Shown here in pieces: positions 58,543 to 64,000 of a stretch of 64,000 nucleotides of DNA (within the stretch, counting starts at the first letter, position 1; every line of letters starts with the position of its first letter). The notes beneath the pieces are model-generated. The model was not told the origin of the DNA and ran no database searches. It was given only the letters and a program-made list of their open reading frames with translations. Position numbers and translations under genes: made by a program. Source of the stretch: Piliocolobus tephrosceles (Eukaryota; Chordata; Mammalia; Primates; Cercopithecidae); NCBI RefSeq assembly GCF_002776525.5, contig NC_045444.1, positions 31,210,442-31,274,441 of the forward strand, read 5' to 3'.

Positions 58543-58636
58543 TCAACAAAAATATATCCCAAATTACTATAGGAACTATTGTGGGGAATAAGTTCCATAA
58601 CAGTTCCCATAGTAATTTGGGATATGTATTTTTTTC
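58543..58636. repeat. Near-perfect inverted repeat (hairpin, 31-bp arms, 10-nt loop)
   Basis: The left arm is 58554-58584 and the right arm 58595-58625. They are complementary at 28 of 31 positions, and the mismatches would be G-T/G-U or A-C type. The loop is GGAATAAGTT. Outside the arms, AAAAATA on the left and TATTTTT on the right extend the pairing after a 2-nt offset. It resembles a palindromic MITE remnant or a pre-microRNA-like stem. It is not the MADE1 element, whose sequence it does not match. Confidence 0.9.
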
Positions 58637-59549
58637 TTCCTGCATTATGACTTTCTATTATACTTGCTAAAAGAGTTCTATGCTCTAATCGATTTGGTAA
58701 ATGGGGTAACAAAATATTAAACAAATTTGTTCATTGCAAAACACCTAAAAGTCTTCAACATTCATTATGAATGTGTAATAATTGCATCCAAGATTTTATT
58801 TAAGAGGACAATAAAATATGCTCTGATTCAAATGTATTTGACCATGAAACTCCATTTTTATAAATGCAACTATAAGCTATTTAGAAAAATATGCTTTATA
58901 TAAAATGATGTCGTTTACAGATTTGAAAAATAATAATAGGAACTTTTGTTTCTTTAGTTATGAAATAAAAGCACCAAACTAACATATGTTGGGTAATGTT
59001 GTATACATTTTTCACTTAATTCCCTATATATTATAGTATATTATCTCATGAAAATAAGGGATATTATTTTCTCATCTTACTTCTAATAAACAACTGTAGA
59101 TTACTTTGCTGCTGGGCTTATTATGAGATTTATCTTTCAAGCTAAGATCTATTTATGAGCAAAATGGGGTGCTACAGTTATAAAATTGCATAATTTTATA
59201 AATATTAATTTATTAAAATTAATTTTCTATATTTGGTAGGCTTATATATGGTTCTATTTATAACAATTTAGGAAATAATATTTTCAAATGGCAAACCATA
59301 TATAGGATGCTGGTGAAGTAGACATAAAATGGGACAATAAAGGGCAAGATGGAATATCTAGTCAAATTAATTCAAGGCTTTTGACAAATGAGTTCAATCC
59401 TCCTATCAACTTTGCCTTTCATTCTTCCATACAACATTCTTCCACACCAATTAAACTGGATTCCTTGGGCTCTCCAATGGAGATCATTGGCCTTCTCACT
59501 TTCATTAATGTCTTTGTCTCTGCCTGACTTTTTTTTTTTTTAACAAAAC
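58637..59549. other. Unassigned AT-rich sequence
   Basis: No repeat family recognised. A small palindrome (10-bp arms TTATAAAATT/AATTTTATAA around GCAT) lies at about 59178-59201. Confidence 0.35.
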
Positions 59550-59880
59550 AAAACTTCTCTAATTCTTTCATGCACAATGCAAATGCTACCTTCTTGACAT
59601 CTTTCCTTTATCCATAGCCCCTATTAGTAATTGAGATCTCTTGTAAAATTTGCTGACACTAGTTTAAGCAACTAACAGGACTCATCCCATTGGTGTTCTA
59701 CTTCAGGTATTAATGGAATTATTTTAAGTTCTATGTTAAATCAGGGACTGCTTGAGAATAAACACGTTTATGCATTTGGTATATCAAGGTATTTTGTATC
59801 ACATATGTTCTTTTGTATTCTAGGTGCTAGATAAATATTTGATTTTCAAAGTGTTTATGGATGAATGAATGAATGAATTC
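59550..59880 (+). mobile_element. L2 LINE 3' region (sense), decayed
   Basis: CTACCTTCTTGACATCTTTC, TTAAATCAGGGACTGCTTGA, TTGTATTCTAGGTGCTAGAT and the closing GATGAATGAATGAATGAATT follow the sense L2 end (aggccttccctgacc ... gggcagggac ... ctagcacagtgcc ... ttgaatgaatgaatga). Confidence 0.55.
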
Positions 59881-60293
59881 TGGAGTTCAAATGAATATTT
59901 GAACTAGATTTTGCCTTATTATTGATTTTTACTATTTCCATTCTTTAGGTGTTAGCTCAGGACTGAGACAAAGAATGGACAAGTTAAGAAAAAGATAAAA
60001 AAAAAAAAAGATGAACTGAATAAGAGACACATGTTATAGATCATTGTCGTATTTATGTAAGACCAAACATTCTTGGCAAAATTAAAAATTAAAAATCCAC
60101 TCTCTGGACATTAACTTTATATAAAATGCCTATCATAAGAGATCTATTTCTTCTCATTTTTTGGTTTGTTTGATTACTTTTGTATTATTGCTGTTAAGTT
60201 GACTAAATCCAGAGTTTAAAGCCCAGCAGCATTCATAAGATCTACAGTAAGTAGATACAACCTGGTGGTTTTGCATCTACACATTCTCTAAAC
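59881..60293. other. Unassigned AT-rich sequence
   Basis: No repeat or gene recognised apart from an A-run at about 59998-60009. Confidence 0.35.
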
Positions 60294-60383
60294 ACATACT
60301 TCTTCAGCGATCACTATGTCTACCTGGTATCTATGTAGATCTACACTATGTCTACATACTTCTTCAGTGATCACTATGTCTAC
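60294..60383. repeat. Partial tandem duplication, 60-bp period
   Basis: A 30-bp phrase starting ACATACTTCTTCAG recurs exactly 60 bp later (60294-60323 and 60354-60383) with one C/T difference. ACTATGTCTAC occurs further times between and after, so about 1.5 copies of a 60-bp unit are present. Confidence 0.9.
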
Positions 60384-61264
60384 TATGTCTTTCAAATCAG
60401 TCATGAAGATAGACATTAACCAAATGATCACACTAATACATGCAAAATAGCTACCATGTTTAAGATAAAAATTTGTGTAGTAAAGTGAGAGCATATCAGA
60501 ACACATTTAACCTAGTGAGAGAGGACAAGTCAAATTTTCCTCAAGCAATTATCAGCACTTAAGATCTGAAGAAATAGCAAGCATTAACAAGCAGAGATTT
60601 AAGAAAGAGTATTCTGTCTGGGGAAACAGCATGTGCTCTATGATGATTAGGAGTGTTCAGAGTTTAAAAAACTGACAAAAGCCAAATGAGGATGGGACAT
60701 TAGAAGAGCCTTCAGGGCCACAGTACTTCTTTGGGCCTCTCAAATTGATGACGTCAACCATTCAAGTCAAGAATATAAAAGGGTCAAGCTTAGGATAGTG
60801 TTTCCATAATATCACACTTTCTGAAGACTGAAGTCATGTATCATCCCTCAGTCCAAAATGGTGCCTTGCACTTAATAAGAATTATTTTTACACATGAAAA
60901 TGAGGAAATACATTTATGAAATTTATTATATGAAATGTACAAATGAATTAACATTTTCCCCCTTTTCTCTCTATGGCAAACTCAGTGGATTTCAGGAGCA
61001 TAAAGAAAATACCTGCCATTTGTAATTTTCTTAAATGTTGAAATATTGTAGGTTGGAAAGTACATAATCAGCATTTTTGGTCTTGACTTCTATTGAATAC
61101 ATGATATTTTTCTGATGAACTCTCAATGTTTCTCCCTTTCACTCACTCCCATTTGCTTTTTCCACTCATAAAAACCTCACTAAGGGCATAGCAAATACCC
61201 ATTTCATTTAGTTTCCTGCCAGAAGCTTTCAGATTAAGTATTAGAGGGCAATCTTACTTTGTAT
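60384..61264. other. Unassigned AT-rich sequence
   Basis: No repeat or gene recognised, apart from a weak L2-tail phrase near 60860 (TGGTGCCTTGCACTTAATAA). Confidence 0.35.
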
Positions 61265-61440
61265 GTCTCTACCACAGGCCGGGCACTGTGCTAGATGCCA
61301 GGCATATATCAGAAAACACAATGATTTCCTTGCTTTCAGGAAGTGTTTTTTAAAGATGAAGGAAACTGATTTTAAACAAGTTAATAACAACAAAGATACT
61401 TTCAGAGCATAAAAATGCTATGAAGATAAACATATAATAA
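61265..61440 (-). mobile_element. L2 3' end (antisense)
   Basis: GGCCGGGCACTGTGCTAGAT, TATATCAGAAAACACAATGA, TTCCTTGCTTTCAGGAAGTG and AAAAATGCTATGAAG follow the antisense L2 order. Confidence 0.75.
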
Positions 61441-61935
61441 AAACCAGCGTTTACTTCTTTGAGGGGATGACTTCCATAATTACAAAGATTAGGGTCAAAT
61501 AACAAATGCTGTACCAAAATATCTTCTTCATGCCTCTGTTGAAAGAACACAGCTCCAGACTGGCATTTCAACGTTCAGTGTAGGTTTTTAATTATTTTTT
61601 ATTCAGTTTGGGTTTTTGTTCTATCTATTCAAAATAGATAAGAGGCGTGAAATGCTATAACATATAACCAAATAATATTAAAATTTTTTACTAGAAATGT
61701 GATATGTTTTCCCAATGAGGAGCACATATTTCTAAAATGTCAAGTTTAAGTTAGATTATCTAGCTAGGTCGTCAGCCCCTGACAGTGCAGCTTTCAGGGT
61801 CACTTGGTCCTCTCATTATGCTGCAATTTTTGAGGAATTATACTGCTGCTGGATGAACTTCCCAGTCAGGATGGATTTACTAAATCAGAGAAAGTAAGAC
61901 TCACTCTAAATGCTAACTGAAATTGAAACTTTTCT
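61441..61935. other. Unassigned non-repeat sequence
   Basis: No repeat or gene recognised. Confidence 0.35.
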
Positions 61936-62135
61936 CAGAGAGAAAGGAGAGGATGAAAAAGAATGAGCAGGGGAAAGAGAAAACGTGGGAGGAGAAGAGA
62001 GGAAAGATGAGCAAAAATAATTGAGAAAAGCAAGAGAGAGAAAGGAGAGAAGAAGAGCCAATGAGAGAACAGAGAGTGAGAACAAAGGAGAGAACAGAGA
62101 GACAGCAAATGAGAGAACAAAGACAGGATAGAGAG
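61936..62135. repeat. GA-rich polypurine tract (200 bp)
   Basis: The plus strand is overwhelmingly A and G for about 200 bp, with nested repeats of GAGAGAACAGAGAG and GAGAACAAAG. The complementary strand gives long Ser/Leu/Phe-rich ORFs (61913-62234) that are artefacts of the composition. Confidence 0.92.
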
Positions 62136-62729
62136 CACACTCTCATTTGAGAGCCAGCTAGCTGTGAGGAGCATAGAAGGTGGCTGCCTGCTATGTTGGG
62201 CTACTGCCCAGGGATGACAGGTGCTTCTCAGCATGATTGCCCAAAGATTTCAGGACCTTACTCCTTCTACTTGTAATGCTTCATGAAAAATGGAAGAAAA
62301 CATTCTTTTGTGGTTATTTAGAACTCAAGCCAGGGAGTTTTACCAACAAAGCCATACTTAAGGGCAGGTTAAAGTCACAATCTTCTTCGTAGAGTGCATA
62401 TTCAATCTGCGTTCTTGAGTGATTGACTAAACTGAAGATAGGGTCTAGAATTTTATATAGTCACCTCCACATATACTGCATTCATTGAGAGTGGTTGGAA
62501 TTTTACCAAAAATCTCATTTTGATTCTTCTTTCCTCCAGTCAAAAGTTAATAAATAAATAAATGAACAAACAAACAAAACAACAAATGAAACTGCTTTAT
62601 AATGTGGTTTGACAAACAACAGTATCACCCTTCTCCTCAGGAACATTATTAGTTCCTCTTTGCGAATACATCTAGAGCCACTTCATCTTTCCATACTAAG
62701 CATACCTCTGGGGCTGTGCTGTTTAGAGT
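62136..62729. other. Unassigned non-repeat sequence
   Basis: No repeat or gene recognised. An AATA/CAAA-rich tract is present at about 62548-62590. Confidence 0.35.
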
Positions 62730-62905
62730 GATACAGATGAAGATTATAGGATATGCAAGTTAGTCAACCTTTCTGGAACTCAATTTATTCAGCTATACAA
62801 TGAGGATAATATGAGTACCTACCTCATAGGACTATTAGAGATATTAAATAAAGTTGTCTGTATGAAAATATCATATCACATAAATAGTCAATGAATATTA
62901 GTCCC
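62730..62905 (+). mobile_element. MIR SINE
   Basis: GCAAGTTAGTCAACCTTTCT, GGAACTCAATTTATTCAGCT, ATACAATGAGGATAATATGA, GTACCTACCTCATAGGACTA and AATAGTCAATGAATATTAG follow MIR in order. Sense. Confidence 0.88.
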
Positions 62906-63533
62906 TAGGCAGTTCTGGATTGGGCAGGTCATGGGGGTGTAGGAAGAAGTCAATAGAGTAAGAGCAAACATCCAGTTGAGTTGGGCAGGTCAGTCTTAAA
63001 TAGAAAATAAGATGTATATCTTTTGTATGCCAAGTTTGTGGAATATGTCATTTCACATACTCGCACCCAAGCGAATCAAGAGCCTAAAAATATTTATGGA
63101 TGAAAAGAAGAGACATCTATAATGAAGACTGAGAAGAAGCTGAAAGAAAAGATAGTAGAAACATTAGAAAAGTCAAGAGAAAACAACATTTTAAGCAAGA
63201 TAGGTTAATAATAGCCAATGCTATTGTATAAGAACTGAATGATGTCCCTTTGATATACTGACAAGGACAGGATCATAGTAAACTTTGACAGAAGCTGTTG
63301 GAGTGGAGTGGTGAGGTGATAGTCTGCATTGCTTTTTTTTTTAGAAATGGATAGGAAAAAAAATGAATTGAAGATCATGAAGACAGAAAACATTCAAAGA
63401 GAACATTCAAAGACCATGAAGAGAGAAAACATTTCAAAAGCTTGGCCATAAAGGAAAGGAGGAAAACAATCCATGTTTGGAGAAAAAGTTGAAGTGATTT
63501 GTGGCATACACAATGCAATGTGTGCTTCAAACC
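62906..63533. other. Unassigned non-repeat sequence
   Basis: No repeat or gene recognised. Purine-rich around 63105-63200 and 63380-63490, with a short duplicated phrase (GAAAACATTCAAAGA / GAGAACATTCAAAGA near 63388 and 63401). Confidence 0.35.
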
Positions 63534-64000
63534 TGTGGTAAGCAGCAGAACAGATGCCCAAGGAGGTCCACGCCCTAATCTCCTGGAACCTGTAAATATC
63601 TTACCTTACAGGACAAAAGGGATTTCACAGGTGTGATTAAATTTACAGGCCTTGAAAGGGGAGATTATCCTGGATTATCCAAGCGGACACACTCTAATTA
63701 CATGAGTTCTTGAAAGCAGACCTTTCCTAGCTGTGGTCAGCAAGAGAAGGCTCAGAGAGATTCAGTGTCTCACTTTGAAGATGGAGAAAGGGAAGCATAA
63801 ATACAGGAATACATGTTGCCTCTGGAGGCTGGAAAAGGCAAGGTCATGGATTCTTACCTAGAGAATCCAGAAAATAACTTAACCTTGCCAACAAGCTGAT
63901 TTTAGACTAGTAAGACTCATGTTGGACGTCTGACTCACAAAGCAGGTATATAGTTAAATTTGTGTTGTTTTAAGCCACTAAACCTGTAGTAATGTGTTAT
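63534..64000 (+). mobile_element. MLT1-type MaLR LTR, cut by window edge
   Basis: CCACGCCCTAATCTCCTGGA, ACCTGTAAATATCTTACCTT, GGGATTTCACAGGTGTGATT, GGGGAGATTATCCTGGATTA, TGGAGGCTGGAAAAGGCAAG and the closing TTTGTGTTGTTTTAAGCCAC, then TAAACCTGTAGTAATGTGTTAT match an MLT1A/B/C-like LTR nearly to its 3' end. The window stops a few bases short of the expected terminus. Confidence 0.93.

Noticed and set aside
59178..59303. Short palindrome TTATAAAATT-GCAT-AATTTTATAA and a distant TATATATGGTT/AACCATATATA pair
   Set aside because: Very AT-rich, short arms and expected by chance at this composition, unlike the 31-bp hairpin at 58.55 kb.
61913..62234. Overlapping Ser/Leu/Phe-rich minus-strand ORFs of 77 and 99 codons
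   Set aside because: Composition artefact of the GA-rich tract on the opposite strand.
1..64000. Search for tRNA, U6, 7SK, Y RNA, 5S and CRISPR-like arrays
   Set aside because: No characteristic heads or box sequences seen on either strand. The only 7SL-derived sequences are Alus. CRISPR is not expected in this genome, and the direct repeats found are one- or two-copy tandem duplications.

Overview
The window is non-coding primate nuclear DNA, and it most likely comes from an Old World monkey (Cercopithecidae). It is AT-rich and intron-like or gene-desert-like. I find no open reading frame that I would defend as a host gene, no CpG island, no tRNA or snRNA gene, and no processed pseudogene that I can name. 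The lineage call rests on two young Alu copies (about 4053-4343 and 11589-11894). Both carry the CCGGATCTCAGC / GAGATCCGGCC variant and the GGCTCAAGCC head that I associate with the cercopithecid AluYR lineage rather than with human AluY.

Almost everything recognisable is interspersed repeat. 1-4 kb: a MER2/Tigger end cut by the window edge, an ERVL-like LTR fragment, an L1 3' end split by a MaLR LTR with a clean target-site duplication, a MIR, a probable LTR (2725-3312) and another MIR. 4-13 kb: a young AluY, an old AluJ, MER5A, L2 and MIR pieces, and a second young AluYR. 14-17 kb: an ERVL-class provirus remnant in reverse orientation, with two diverged LTRs, a leucine-tRNA-type primer-binding site and about 2.1 kb of internal sequence. 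17.5-29 kb: an internally deleted Alu, a long antisense L2, a CA microsatellite holding a 10-N assembly gap, an MLT1 LTR, an L1M 3' end, Alus, MER20 and Tigger2. 29-33 kb: a 3.7-kb stretch almost free of recognisable repeats, with one promoter-like CCAAT/TATA/splice-donor arrangement near 30150-30255. 33-49 kb: a THE1/MST LTR, L2, AluS, an ERV LTR with TATA box and polyadenylation signal, hAT elements, and two long repeat-poor stretches. 49.6-52.3 kb: an L1 with its 5' half inverted (twin-priming structure). 53-64 kb: TG and TCTA microsatellites, a 1.3-kb antisense L2, an imperfect 31-bp hairpin (58554-58625), a GA-rich polypurine tract, a MIR, and an MLT1 LTR cut by the right window edge.

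No genes work together here. The readable content is insertion history: old L2, MIR and MER elements, then MaLR/ERVL LTRs and L1, then AluJ, AluS and finally AluYR. Every repeat name below comes from reading the sequence against remembered consensus sequences. Family-level names are much firmer than subfamily names, and boundaries are approximate unless a target-site duplication is given. I did not find a new biological system. The items most worth checking are the hairpin at 58.55 kb, the promoter-like element at 30.2 kb, the ERVL remnant, and the twin-primed L1.
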